Below, one piece after another: positions 1-8,428 of a DNA stretch of 64,000 bases. The DNA comes from DATNBU01 sp964476185 (GTDB lineage Bacteria > Desulfobacterota > Binatia > UBA1149 > CAITLU01): assembly GCA_964476185.1 (NCBI GenBank), contig CAYYZO010000009.1:1-64000 (forward strand). The letters run 5' to 3'. Position numbers and translations under genes: made by a program. The notes beneath the pieces were generated by a model. The model was not told where the DNA came from. It was given only the letters and a program-made list of their open reading frames with translations, and made no database searches. Within the stretch, counting starts at the first letter, position 1, and each line of letters starts with the position of its first letter.

Positions 1-90
1 GGCGCGGCGGGAACGTGACCCGTCGCACGAGCAGAAGCGCTGAAATCGTCCGGGAAACCGGCGATCCGTACTCGACCGGCGAGTCCTGGG

Positions 91-489
91 ATGTCGACCC
101 TGCTTGATCCGCACGCGTGGCTCTGGTGGGTCGCGGCAGACCCGCGTCTTTCCCGTTCCGCGAAGTCCACGATCGAGCGGGCGCGTCGGCGCGACGCGCT
201 CCGCCTTTCCATGATTTCTGTCTGGGAAATCGCGAAGAAGGTCGAGAAGAACCAGCTCGTTCTCGATCGTCCACTCGACCAGTGGCTGGAAGCCGCTATC
301 GCCGCCGATGGGCTTCGCGTCCGGGAGCTGACGCCGCCGGTGCTCATCGAAAGCTGCCGACTGTCCGGATCGTTCCACGGCGACCCCGCCGATCAGATGA
401 TCGTCGCGACCGCGCGCCTTCATGGCGCGACCCTCGTGACCAAAGACGAGAGAATCCGAAACTACGAACACGTCGACACGGTTTGGTAG
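91..489 (+). CDS. vapC: PIN-domain ribonuclease toxin (VapC-like)
   Basis: A 132-residue PIN-domain protein, the usual length for a VapC toxin. The opening LLDPHAWLWW matches the LLDTHxxLWW signature of the COG3744 group. The acidic metal-binding residues expected of a PIN nuclease are visible as D6, E46, D101 and D119 (GDPADQMI and TKDER contexts). In the family these coordinate Mg2+ for RNA cleavage, commonly of initiator tRNA. The cognate antitoxin would lie just upstream, mostly off the left edge, and cannot be identified from the 90 bases present. The gene converges on the radical SAM gene, with an inverted repeat between them. Confidence 0.85.
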   Translation: MSTLLDPHAWLWWVAADPRLSRSAKSTIERARRRDALRLSMISVWEIAKKVEKNQLVLDRPLDQWLEAAIAADGLRVRELTPPVLIESCRLSGSFHGDPADQMIVATARLHGATLVTKDERIRNYEHVDTVW

Positions 490-552
490 GCGTGGCCCTT
501 TTGGGCCCTGGCATGCACCTGCGGGTCCCGTCGCATCATGAGCCGCAGCGCA

Positions 553-630
553 GGGCGGGCACCGTGCGTGCGAGCGACTCCGCAGCCCGCGCAGCGGGCG
601 AGGACCAGCGAGCGCGCACGGTGCCCGCCC
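553..630. terminator. 16-bp inverted repeat between convergent genes
   Basis: Positions 553-568 are perfectly complementary to 615-630 (16 bp), with a 46-nt GC-rich interior that can itself fold. The repeat lies between the 3' ends of vapC (plus) and the radical SAM gene (minus), so a bidirectional terminator is the simplest reading. No T-run follows on either strand, so it is not a canonical intrinsic terminator. Confidence 0.45.
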
Positions 631-665
631 GGAGCGGAGGCCTCACGATCCGGCGCCGCGAACGC

Positions 666-2051
666 TCAGGAAATCGTGCCCCAGGCGTCCGGGTGCGAGT
701 TCAGGTAGCGGTTCACCTTCAGGTTCGCGACGAGGTACGCGGCCGTCTCGAGCGGGCGGCGCCCGGCCGGCGGGACCAGCCGGCGGAGGATCGACGGCAT
801 CGAGTAGAAGCCGCGGTATACCTGCTGGAAGCCGCCGAGCATCTCGTCGGTCGTCATGTTCGCCGGCCGGATGATCGGGCTGCCGTAGTCGTACTTCCCC
901 CAGTCGTGCTCGAGGATGCGGCCCTCGGCCGTCATGTCCGCGTGGTACTTCGTGCCGGGGTACGGGCACGGCGTGAACAGCTTCAGGAACGAGATCCGGT
1001 TGTCCGTCAGGAAGTCGAGCGAGCGCTGGAACGTCGCGGTCGTGTCGCCGTCGAGGCCGATCATCAGCAGCGCGATCACCTGGATGCCGGCGCGGCGGAT
1101 CCTCGCGAGGTCCTCGACGTAGCGGCCGGGCTTGTTGAAGCCTTTCGAGATGCTCGCAAGGCTCGTCTCGTCGAGGCTCTCGAGCCCGATCGAAAGGCTC
1201 ACGCAGCCGCTTCGCGCGGCCAGGTCGAGCAGTTCCCGGTCGCGCGCGATGTTGATCGTGGACTGGCTCGCCCACTTCATCTTGAGCGGGATCATCGCGC
1301 GGAACAGTTCCTTGGCCTTCTCCGGGTGCGCGACCGGATTGTCGTCGAGGAACAGCACGCGGTCCGCGCCAAGCGACTTCATGCGCCGGAGCTCGTCGAT
1401 CACCTGCTCGACCGGGCGCGTGCGGAAGCTGCGCCGGTAGTAGGTCTGCACCGCGCAGTACTCGCACGGATGCGGGCAACCGCGCGAGAACGTGATCGGC
1501 CAGTGGAAGTACATCCGGTAGAGCCAGCTCTTCCGGAAGGCGTCCCACTTGAGCAGCGGCAGCTCGCGGTGGTCGATCGACGGCATGTGCGCGAGGTCGA
1601 ACCACGCCTCGGTGCGGTAGAGCCCGCGGCTGCGCCCGGCGGCGAGGTCGGCGAGCACCGTCGGCCAGACCATCTCGGCTTCGCCGGCGACCACCGCGTC
1701 CGCGTGCTCCAGCGACTCCTCGGGCGTGAGCGTGACCCAGGTGCCGCCGAGCACCACCTTCGAGCCGGCCTCGCGGAAGCGGTCGGCCAGGTCGTAGGCG
1801 CGCTTGATCTGCGGCCCCATCGCGGTGATGCCGACGACGTCGTAGCGCGCCATCGCGTCGCGATCGAAGACGCCGGCGCCGGGCGCGCCGGGCACGTCGT
1901 AGAAGAGTTCGTCGACCATCTCGACGTCCCACCCCGCGGGCGTCAGCGCCTTCAGGTACGGGAGCGTCGTTCCGCTCGTCCAGTAGCGCGTGGTCTTGTG
2001 GAGGCCGCCGCTGCGATCGTAGTGGGAAGGAGAGACGAGGAGGAGACGCAC
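666..2051 (-). CDS. B12-binding-domain radical SAM protein
   Basis: 461 residues. The N-terminal 140 or so residues form a cobalamin-binding-like Rossmann domain (MRLLLVSPSHY start, VVLGGTWVT loop). The radical SAM core follows with the cluster-binding Cys triad C192-x3-C196-x2-C199 in FSRGCPHPCEYC. The C-terminal portion resembles the DUF4070 type seen in COG1032 proteins. Family members perform radical methylations or rearrangements; the substrate cannot be read from sequence. Translation starts at GTG (2049-2051). A strong promoter lies so close that the mRNA is probably leaderless. The gene is divergent from the first gene of the polyene-like cluster, so a tailoring role there is possible but unproven. 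Confidence 0.8.
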   Translation of the reverse strand: MRLLLVSPSHYDRSGGLHKTTRYWTSGTTLPYLKALTPAGWDVEMVDELFYDVPGAPGAGVFDRDAMARYDVVGITAMGPQIKRAYDLADRFREAGSKVVLGGTWVTLTPEESLEHADAVVAGEAEMVWPTVLADLAAGRSRGLYRTEAWFDLAHMPSIDHRELPLLKWDAFRKSWLYRMYFHWPITFSRGCPHPCEYCAVQTYYRRSFRTRPVEQVIDELRRMKSLGADRVLFLDDNPVAHPEKAKELFRAMIPLKMKWASQSTINIARDRELLDLAARSGCVSLSIGLESLDETSLASISKGFNKPGRYVEDLARIRRAGIQVIALLMIGLDGDTTATFQRSLDFLTDNRISFLKLFTPCPYPGTKYHADMTAEGRILEHDWGKYDYGSPIIRPANMTTDEMLGGFQQVYRGFYSMPSILRRLVPPAGRRPLETAAYLVANLKVNRYLNSHPDAWGTIS

Positions 2052-2061
2052 GACGGCGCGC

Positions 2062-2089
2062 AGTATGAGGACGGCGACGAGAGTGTCAA
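2062..2089 (-). promoter_or_regulatory. sigma70-type promoter of radical SAM gene
   Basis: On the minus strand, -35 TTGACA (2084-2089), 16-nt spacer and -10 CATACT (2062-2067) stand ten bases before the GTG start. The -35 is a perfect consensus. Transcription would begin within about 4 nt of the start codon. Confidence 0.6.
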
Positions 2090-2155
2090 TGCCGCGAGCG
2101 CCGGCCTCGCGTGGTCCGGTTGACTCCGCGCGGCGCCGCTTTCATGGAGGTCGAG

Positions 2156-2911
2156 ATGCCCGCCTCATTCGACGACGCCGCCGCGGGAACCGCCGACGAA
2201 GCGACAGCGCGACGGGTTTCCCGCGCGCGCGTGTTCGCGAACCGGCTGATCTTTCGCGGCATGCTGTTCACGATGGGGTCGATCGCCGTCGTGCTGCACC
2301 TCGTGGTGCGCAACGAGAACCTGACCTGGCGATTCGCGAAGGCCCAGGCGAGGGCGCTCGCGCGCGTGCTCGGGGTCAAGGTGCGCGTGCGCGGCCTCGA
2401 GAACCTCGACGGGCGCCCGTGCGTGTTCGTCTCGAACCACCGCAGCCATTTCGACATCGCGGCGATCCTCGGCTTCGTGCCCGGCATCAACCGCTTCACC
2501 GCGAAGAAGGAGCTGTTCCGCGAGCCGGTGCTCGGCCTCGTGATGCGGACGATGGGCATGGTCCCCGTCGACCGCGAACACCCGGAAAGGGCGATCGAGC
2601 GGTTGAAGAAGCTGCGCGCCGACGGCCATTCGCTGGTCTTCTTCCCCGAGGGAACGCGCAGCCGCGACGGCGTGCTCGCGCCGTTCAAGAAGGGGGCGTT
2701 CGTTACCGCGATCGAGCTCGGGCTGCCGATCGTGCCGATCGCGTGCCGCGGCAGCGACGCGATCATGCCGGCCGGCGGTTACCTGTCGATCCTGCCCGGG
2801 GAGATGGAACTCGCGATCCTCGAGCCGGTCGAGACGACCGGACTCAGCTACGAGCAGCGGGACGCGCTGGCGTCGCGGACTCGGGCCCGGATCGCGAAGG
2901 CGCTCGCGTGA
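2156..2911 (+). CDS. PlsC-type 1-acyl-glycerol-3-phosphate acyltransferase
   Basis: 251 residues of the LPLAT family, which transfer acyl chains from ACP or CoA to a lipid hydroxyl at the inner membrane. One hydrophobic segment lies near residues 31-52. The catalytic NHRSHFD (H95, D100: HX4D) and the substrate-binding FPEGTRS (around 163-169) are intact. The start at 2156 is chosen because GGAGG at 2146-2150 sits 5 nt upstream; an ATG at 2144 and an in-frame ATG at 2111 lack a ribosome site. Its 3' end overlaps the convergent LpxL-like gene by 68 nt. It is probably the first gene of the aryl-polyene-like cluster region. Confidence 0.8.
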   Translation: MPASFDDAAAGTADEATARRVSRARVFANRLIFRGMLFTMGSIAVVLHLVVRNENLTWRFAKAQARALARVLGVKVRVRGLENLDGRPCVFVSNHRSHFDIAAILGFVPGINRFTAKKELFREPVLGLVMRTMGMVPVDREHPERAIERLKKLRADGHSLVFFPEGTRSRDGVLAPFKKGAFVTAIELGLPIVPIACRGSDAIMPAGGYLSILPGEMELAILEPVETTGLSYEQRDALASRTRARIAKALA

Positions 2912-3839
2912 GCGCGGCGTCCTCCGCCGTCGCCCAGAAATCCGCGAACTGGAACCATTGGCACGGATGCTCGCGCACGACCTGCTCGAAATCGGCGACG
3001 ACGCGCGCGGCGACGTCCTCGAGGCGGCTCTTGCGCGAGCGGTCCGCGACCTCGTGCACGTTGCCGAAGCGGATCTCGTAGTGGCGAACCCCGAGCCGCG
3101 GCGCGAAGCACGGCAGGATCGGCGCGCCGGCCACGCGCGCCAGGTGGAACGGCCCGGCCGAGAACCGCGCCGGCGCCCCGAAGAACGGGACCTCGAGCGT
3201 GCGTCCCTGCGGGGCCGTGCGGTCGAGCTGCATCGCGACGATGTGGTTCGCGCGCAGCTCGCGCACGAGGTGGAGCGAGGAGAACACGGAGTCGTCGGAG
3301 TAGACCACGCGGATGTCGAGGCCCTCGCGCATGCGACGCACGTATTCGTGGGTGCTCGCGTTGGCTTCGTGCGCCATCACGACCGTCACCCGGCGACCGT
3401 ACTTGCGGAGGTCCGCGGCCGCGACGTCCCAGTTCCCGAGGTGACCGGTCACGACCACCAGGCCGCGGCCGAGCTCGAGCGTCGTCGCGAGCAGGTCCGG
3501 CTCCGGGACGTCCACGCGCACCGGGTTCGGACGCGGCCCGAAGAACTCCATGGTCTCGGTCATGCAGTGCGCGAACTCGACGAACGTGCGCAGCGCCGCC
3601 GGCATCGTCACGCCGGCCTCGCGCGTTCCGAGGATGTGCCGGAGGTTCGCCATCGCGCCGCGGCGGTTCGGCCGGACGATCGCGAAGATGATCGCGGCGA
3701 TGACCGGGGGAGAGTAGCGCTTCCACCACTCGGGCCCGTAGACGGAGCCGAGCATCGCGAACTTGCGCCACCACAAGCCGTCCACCCGGAGCTCCTCGGG
3801 AAGATGCTCCGGCCCCGGCGTTCCCCCCGAGTTGCGCAT
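2844..3839 (-). CDS. LpxL/HtrB-family lipid acyltransferase
   Basis: 331 residues, close to the normal length of lipid A late acyltransferases. The catalytic HX4D motif is TGHLGNWD (H133, D138), and the family C-terminal region WFQFADFW is present. Members use acyl-ACP to acylate lipid A precursors. In aryl-polyene clusters LpxL-like paralogues are thought to help build the lipid-linked pigment, and a second one lies at 12827. The Pro/Ala-rich tail is encoded antisense to the end of the PlsC gene (68-nt overlap). It is divergent from the GT2 gene. Confidence 0.78.
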   Translation of the reverse strand: MRNSGGTPGPEHLPEELRVDGLWWRKFAMLGSVYGPEWWKRYSPPVIAAIIFAIVRPNRRGAMANLRHILGTREAGVTMPAALRTFVEFAHCMTETMEFFGPRPNPVRVDVPEPDLLATTLELGRGLVVVTGHLGNWDVAAADLRKYGRRVTVVMAHEANASTHEYVRRMREGLDIRVVYSDDSVFSSLHLVRELRANHIVAMQLDRTAPQGRTLEVPFFGAPARFSAGPFHLARVAGAPILPCFAPRLGVRHYEIRFGNVHEVADRSRKSRLEDVAARVVADFEQVVREHPCQWFQFADFWATAEDAALTRAPSRSGPESATPARPAARS

Positions 3840-3848
3840 GACGCGGGC

Positions 3849-3877
3849 TGACTACCACGCGACCGGACGCGGTCCAA
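3849..3877 (-). promoter_or_regulatory. promoter of LpxL-like gene, probably leaderless
   Basis: On the minus strand, TTGGAC (3872-3877), a 17-nt spacer and TAGTCA (3849-3854) end 9 nt before the ATG at 3839. No Shine-Dalgarno sequence fits in the gap. Confidence 0.5.
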
Positions 3878-3933
3878 GCCTTCCGGACGGTCCCACGGGA
3901 GCGCGTCGGCGCGACACCGCGACCGGCGCTTCG

Positions 3934-4614
3934 ATGCGCGTGGCCGCGGTCATCCCGTGCCTCGATTGCGCGGCCACCATCTCGCACGTCGTCACCGGCG
4001 TGCGGGAGCACGTGCGCGACGTGGTCGTCGTGGATGACGGCTCCGCCGACGACACCGGCGCGCTCGCGCGCCTGGCCGGCGCCGAGGTCGTGCGACACCC
4101 GCAGCGCCGCGGCAAGGGCGTGGCGCTGCAGTCGGGCCTCGCGTGGGCCGCGTCGCGCGGCTTCACGCACGTCGTCACCGTCGACGGCGACGGCCAGCAC
4201 CTCGCCGACCAGCTTCCGATCCTGCTCGACGCGAGTCGCGATAACCAGGACGCGATCGTGCTCGGCGAGCGCAGCCGCGACGGGCACGACATCTCGCCGG
4301 CCAAGCTGTTCGGCAACCGCTTCGCGAACCGCTGGGTCGAGATCGCGTGCGGCCGCGCGTTCGACGACACGCAGTCGGGCTTTCGCGTCTACCCGATCGC
4401 CGCGACGACCCGCCTCGGCGGACGCGCGGCCCACTACGGCTACGAGACCGAGGTTCTGATCCGCGCCGAGCGCAGCGGCACGCCGGTCGTCTGTCGCACC
4501 GTGAAGGTCTGGTACCCGCCCGCCGACGAACGCATCAGCTACTACCGGCCCTGGGTCGACACGATCCGCATCATCTTCATCGTGGTGGGATTGATTCTCG
4601 GACTGAGGCGCTGA
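3934..4614 (+). CDS. Family 2 glycosyltransferase (DPM1/DPG-synthase-like)
   Basis: 226 residues. VVDDGS (D34, D35) binds the nucleotide sugar and DGDGQH (D84, D86) supplies the metal-binding DxD, as in GT2 enzymes that glycosylate a lipid carrier. The C-terminus ends in a hydrophobic segment (IRIIFIVVGLILGL) that could anchor it to the membrane. The start is set at 3934, where MRVAAVIPCLD matches family N-termini; upstream in-frame sequence is not conserved. Aryl-polyene clusters commonly contain GT2 genes, which supports a role in lipid or head-group attachment, by inference. Confidence 0.78.
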   Translation: MRVAAVIPCLDCAATISHVVTGVREHVRDVVVVDDGSADDTGALARLAGAEVVRHPQRRGKGVALQSGLAWAASRGFTHVVTVDGDGQHLADQLPILLDASRDNQDAIVLGERSRDGHDISPAKLFGNRFANRWVEIACGRAFDDTQSGFRVYPIAATTRLGGRAAHYGYETEVLIRAERSGTPVVCRTVKVWYPPADERISYYRPWVDTIRIIFIVVGLILGLRR

Positions 4615-4737
4615 GGTTCCCGCGGACCGCGCCGGTCGCCCCACATGGACGGCAACACCGGGAACGGCGCCGGAACCGGATCGGCTCTGCCCGCGACGGG
4701 CAGCCCCAGACGCAGGCATCGCCGGCCGGCGCCACGA

Positions 4738-5655
4738 TCAGTTCGGCTTCGGCTGGGGATCCGACGTGCCCGTGACGGGCGGGGAGGGAGCGGCCGGCGC
4801 CGCCGGCGCGGCGGCGGGCGGCAGCGGCGCGGACGGCTTCTTCTTCGTCTTCTTCGTCGCGGACGGCTTGGAGGTCGCCGGTTTCGGCGTCGACCCGCTG
4901 GTCGCGGGCGCGACAGGCGCTGCGGTTCCCGCGGGGGCGGCCGCGGCCGGAGTCGCGGTCGTCGTCGTGCCGGTCGCCGGCGTCGCCGCTGGCCGTGCCA
5001 TCGTCTGCAGAACGTAGCGCGAGATGTAGTTGCACTTCTTCTGCCGCACGACGATCTCGTTCTCGCGGTACTCGATCTCGATCTCCGGCGGAGCGCCTTC
5101 TTTCGCGTCCGCGCGATGGAAGTGCCGCAGCTGCGGCCGGCTGTTGTGGCAGGTGTCGTCCACCTTCCAGCCGTCGTAGGCCGCCGTGGAAACCGCGTCG
5201 GGCGAGGTCGCGCACGAGCTCGGCAGCGACATCGCGAGCACGTCCGCCATCATGTTCCTCGGCGAGACCGTCAGCGCCGCGCCGACGAGGTTCTCGATCT
5301 TCACGTCGTCGCCGTTTCGCTCGAGCGTGAAGGACTTGGTCCCGAGCGGCGTGAAGCCGACGAGGACCAGAGACTCGCCGCTCTTCTCGACGACGAACGG
5401 CAGGTCGTGGTCGATGCCGGGCGCGAGCACGCGCGCCCGCAGTTCCTTGCGCGAGGCGCCGTTGAACACCGAAAGCGCGACGTCGAACCCGTCGCAGTCG
5501 CGCACGTGCGGAGCGAACATCAATCCGGTCATCTCGGTGAGTCCGGTCGCGCCGGTGCATCCGGCCAGGCCGGACGCGAGCGCGAGCGCGGCCGCCGCGA
5601 ACGGGAGGCGGCGCGGGAAGCGGCTCGGTGACGATGGGCGATGGACCACGGACAT
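4738..5655 (-). CDS. DUF3261-type lipoprotein
   Basis: 305 residues with a lipoprotein signal: basic N-terminus, hydrophobic stretch and lipobox LAGC at residues 30-33. The folded part spans roughly 35-200 (LVGFTPLGTKSFTLER, MMADVLAMSLP) and resembles DUF3261, a family recurrent in aryl-polyene clusters and suspected to work with the LolA-like carrier in pigment-lipid transfer. The C-terminal 100 residues are low-complexity Ala/Pro/Thr/Lys and probably act as a flexible periplasmic linker. It is the last gene of the HAL-thioesterase-LolA-DUF3261 minus-strand operon, 19 nt behind the LolA-like gene. Confidence 0.65.
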   Translation of the reverse strand: MSVVHRPSSPSRFPRRLPFAAAALALASGLAGCTGATGLTEMTGLMFAPHVRDCDGFDVALSVFNGASRKELRARVLAPGIDHDLPFVVEKSGESLVLVGFTPLGTKSFTLERNGDDVKIENLVGAALTVSPRNMMADVLAMSLPSSCATSPDAVSTAAYDGWKVDDTCHNSRPQLRHFHRADAKEGAPPEIEIEYRENEIVVRQKKCNYISRYVLQTMARPAATPATGTTTTATPAAAAPAGTAAPVAPATSGSTPKPATSKPSATKKTKKKPSAPLPPAAAPAAPAAPSPPVTGTSDPQPKPN

Positions 5656-5674
5656 CCTCGGAACGCTTGGAAGC

Positions 5675-6388
5675 TTACGACGACCCGAACAACTCCGCGA
5701 GTTCGCGCTGGTCGAAACGGTGGTCCGGATCCGTCTCGCCGAACGTCGTGACCGTGCGGTCGCCGTCCGGCTCCACGGCGACCATGCGATCGATGTGCGC
5801 GCCGGTCCCGGACAGCTCGAACGACGCGATCAAACGGTCGAGCGGCGAGCGCCGCGGCACGAGGCCGAGTCGCCATGCGCGGCCGTCGCCCGCGAAGCTC
5901 GTCTCGTAGAGTTCCTTCAGGCGGCGTTCGTCGCCGTTGAACAGCACGACGAAGCTGTCGATCATCTGGCGCGCGATCGGGCTCGCCGAAAGATCGAGCG
6001 TCTTCTCCCCGGTCTCGTCCTCGAAACGCACGCGGTCGCCGTCGATCACGAGCCGCGAGCGCCCCGGGCTCGACACGACGCGCACGAGGCGGTCCGGCGG
6101 GACGAAATAGATGGTCCCGGTCGCTTCGAGGGGGGCCGACAGCAGTGCCAGTTCCTTGGTCTCCTGAAACCGGGCGACCACGCCGGTCGCCGAACGCATG
6201 CCGGCGAGCAGCGAGGACAGGTCGCTCGCGGTCGCGGCGGGCGGCGAAGGGGCAGGAACCGCGTCCGGGGCCGCGTGCGACACCGGGCCGGCGCCGGCGG
6301 CCTGCCAGGCCAGCAGCATCGCGAGCAGCGTCGCCGACCGCCGCACGCTCCGCCGCGACTCAGCCGCCGATGCGCTCGACGATCCCAT
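5675..6388 (-). CDS. LolA-like outer-membrane lipoprotein carrier
   Basis: 237 residues with an N-terminal signal sequence (TLLAMLLAWQAAGA) and a LolA-type beta-fold: GVVARFQETKELALL, then GTIYFVPPDRLVR and SRLVIDGDRVRFED. LolA carries lipids or lipoproteins across the periplasm. Paralogues of this type are embedded in aryl-polyene clusters (ApeL-type). The first 29 nt overlap the end of the thioesterase gene, so the two are translationally coupled. Most likely it shuttles the polyene lipid rather than general lipoproteins; that specificity is inferred from context. Confidence 0.72.
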   Translation of the reverse strand: MGSSSASAAESRRSVRRSATLLAMLLAWQAAGAGPVSHAAPDAVPAPSPPAATASDLSSLLAGMRSATGVVARFQETKELALLSAPLEATGTIYFVPPDRLVRVVSSPGRSRLVIDGDRVRFEDETGEKTLDLSASPIARQMIDSFVVLFNGDERRLKELYETSFAGDGRAWRLGLVPRRSPLDRLIASFELSGTGAHIDRMVAVEPDGDRTVTTFGETDPDHRFDQRELAELFGSS

Positions 6389-6815
6389 GAGGGGTCTCCA
6401 GCAGCAGCCGCCCTTCGAGGTCCGTGGTCGCGAGGATCGTGTGGCCGCGCGCGGCGCGGCGACCGGTCGCGAGATTCGTGACCTCGTACAGGATGCGGAT
6501 GCGGTGGCGAAGGTCGCCGAACCAGGCTGCCACCCGCACCTGGTCGCCGTAGCGCAGCGCCGCGACGTTGCGGCAGTGGCTCTCGACGACGACGAAACGG
6601 TATCGGGGACCGATGATGTCGCCCGCGTCGAGACCGACCCCGCGCAGCAGGCGGGTGCGCGCGACCTCGAAGTACTTGTAGTAGTGCCCGTGCCAGACGA
6701 TGCCGAGCCCGTCGATGTCGTGGAACGGCACCTCGAGGTCGACCGTCGTCTCCCGCAGGCGAGCGCCCGCGCGCGCGGCGGGACCGGGACGGCTTGCGGT
6801 TCCCGGTTCGCTCAT
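6360..6815 (-). CDS. Hotdog-fold acyl-CoA/ACP thioesterase (4HBT family)
   Basis: 151 residues, normal for YbgC/FcbC-type 4HBT enzymes. The catalytic signature VPFHDIDGLGIVWHGHYYKYFE-like segment lies at about residues 29-50, with the active-site Asp in the DIDGLG context. It likely hydrolyses or edits the ACP-bound polyene or its precursors, as ApeK-type thioesterases do. It begins in an ATGA overlap with the ammonia-lyase stop (6812-6815), showing tight coupling. Confidence 0.78.
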   Translation of the reverse strand: MSEPGTASRPGPAARAGARLRETTVDLEVPFHDIDGLGIVWHGHYYKYFEVARTRLLRGVGLDAGDIIGPRYRFVVVESHCRNVAALRYGDQVRVAAWFGDLRHRIRILYEVTNLATGRRAARGHTILATTDLEGRLLLETPHGIVERIGG

Positions 6816-8428
6816 GCCGGCCGGACGCGGTGGGTCGCCGGGATGTCGCCGGCCGAATCGCCTGCCGCCCGGATCGGCAGCCGGTCCTCGCGAAGCAGTT
6901 CGAGCACGGCCTGGATGTCACGGTCCTGGCGCCGGTCGCTGTCGAGCATCGGCACCACGCGACGCACGCCCGCGTGCAGCGCGAGGACCGCCGGGGGCAG
7001 CGCGACCGCGCGCTGGAGCCGGAGGTCCACGGCCTGGCAGGCCGCGAGCAGCACGATCGCGCCGACCGTCTCGGCCAGCTCGACCACGCGCCGGGCCTCG
7101 CGCGCCGCCAGCGTGCCCATGCTGACCTTGTCCTGGTTGTGCGACTCGGTGCTGCGGCTGAACACCGCCGCCGGCAGGCTCGTCTTGTTCGCCTCCGCGG
7201 CGAGCGCCGAAGCCGTGATCTGCATCGCCTTGAAGCCGTGGTGCGACACGCAGGGCCCGTCGGGCCCCGTCGCGAGGTTCGCCGGCAGGCCGCCGCTCGT
7301 CTCCGGCAGGCAGAGCAGCACGAGCTGGCGGTCGAGGAGGTCGGCCGCGCCGGCCATGGCGCCCTTCAGCGCGTCGAGCGCGAACACGACGTGACCGCCG
7401 TAGAAGTTCCCGCCGTGCAGCACCCGCCCGGTGTCGGGATCGACGACGGGGTTGTCGTTGACGCCGGCGATCTCGACGTCGAGCACGCGGCGCGCGAGGG
7501 CGGCGGCGTCGACGAGCACGCCGAGCACGTGCGGCGCGCAGCGCACGGAGTAGCGGTCCTGCAGCCGCAGCGGCTCGGTCGCCGGCGCGCCCGAGAGGAA
7601 CGCGCGGATCCGGGCACCGATCTCGACCGTGCCGGGATGCGGCTTGAGCGAGAGGATCCCGTCGTCGAAGTGCTCGGGATTGCCGAGCGTCGCCGCGCTC
7701 GTCATCGCCGTGACGGCCGCGGCGAGATGCGCGAGGCGCTCGGCGCGCACGAGGACGAGCGCCGCGATCCCGGCCATCGCGCTCGTGCCGTTCATCAGCG
7801 CCAGGCTTTCCTTCGGGGCGAGGACGAGCGGCTCGAGACCTGCCGCCAGCAGCGCCTCGCGGGCGGGCACCACGCGGCCGCGGACGATCGCCTCGCCTTC
7901 GCCGGCCAGCAGCGCGGCGACGTAGGCGAGCGGCGTCAGGTCGCCGCTCGCGCCGACCGAGCCTTCCTCCGGGATGCGCGGCGCGACGCCGCGCTGGAGC
8001 AGCCGAACGAGGTTCTCGAGCACGACCGGGCGCACGGCCGAGTAGCCGCGCGCGAGCGACGCGAGACGGGCGGCAACGACCGCCGACGCCTCCCCGGGAG
8101 ACAGCGCCGCGCCGGTGCCGCAGCCGTGGAAGCGGAACAGGTTGCGCGCGAGGTCGTCCTGGAGCTCGGTCGGGACCGCATTCTCGACCGACGCGCCGAC
8201 GCCGGTCGAGACGCCGTAGACGGGGCCTCCGCCGGCCAGCCGGCTCTGCAGCAGGTCGCGTCCGGCGCGGAGGCGAGCCAGGAACCCGGGATCGGAGGAG
8301 AGGACGGCCTCCGCCCGGCCTTCGGCGAGCGCGACGACCTCGTCGACGCCGACGACAGCGGACCCGAACACCACTCCGGCGGGGCCGTCCGCTCGCGCGG
8401 CGGCAGCCTCAGGAACCCGGCCCGTCAT
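6812..8428 (-). CDS. Aromatic amino acid / histidine ammonia-lyase (MIO enzyme)
   Basis: 538 residues of the HAL/PAL/TAL family. The MIO prosthetic group would form from Ala160-Ser161-Gly162 in GSVGASGDLTPL; the catalytic Tyr is Y71 in YGVSTG. The substrate-selectivity pair is F100-H101 (LFRFHGCGTG), which matches neither classical HAL (S-H) nor TAL (H-L) exactly. In flexirubin and related pathways such an enzyme supplies cinnamate or 4-coumarate as the aryl primer. The start at 8428 is chosen because family similarity begins shortly after; an in-frame start at 8539 exists. The gene leads the minus-strand arm of the cluster. Confidence 0.85.
   Translation of the reverse strand: MTGRVPEAAAARADGPAGVVFGSAVVGVDEVVALAEGRAEAVLSSDPGFLARLRAGRDLLQSRLAGGGPVYGVSTGVGASVENAVPTELQDDLARNLFRFHGCGTGAALSPGEASAVVAARLASLARGYSAVRPVVLENLVRLLQRGVAPRIPEEGSVGASGDLTPLAYVAALLAGEGEAIVRGRVVPAREALLAAGLEPLVLAPKESLALMNGTSAMAGIAALVLVRAERLAHLAAAVTAMTSAATLGNPEHFDDGILSLKPHPGTVEIGARIRAFLSGAPATEPLRLQDRYSVRCAPHVLGVLVDAAALARRVLDVEIAGVNDNPVVDPDTGRVLHGGNFYGGHVVFALDALKGAMAGAADLLDRQLVLLCLPETSGGLPANLATGPDGPCVSHHGFKAMQITASALAAEANKTSLPAAVFSRSTESHNQDKVSMGTLAAREARRVVELAETVGAIVLLAACQAVDLRLQRAVALPPAVLALHAGVRRVVPMLDSDRRQDRDIQAVLELLREDRLPIRAAGDSAGDIPATHRVRPA

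Noticed and set aside
1..107. C-terminal end of an antitoxin upstream of vapC
   Set aside because: Two frames remain open (one ends at 43, one at 107), neither with a recognisable antitoxin end; too little sequence to choose.
117..2123. Very long open frames antisense or out of frame to real genes (for example 117-2123, 36028-40914, 58556-61168 in extended form)
   Set aside because: Arg/Pro/Ala-rich translations without family features; they arise because stop codons are rare at this GC content.
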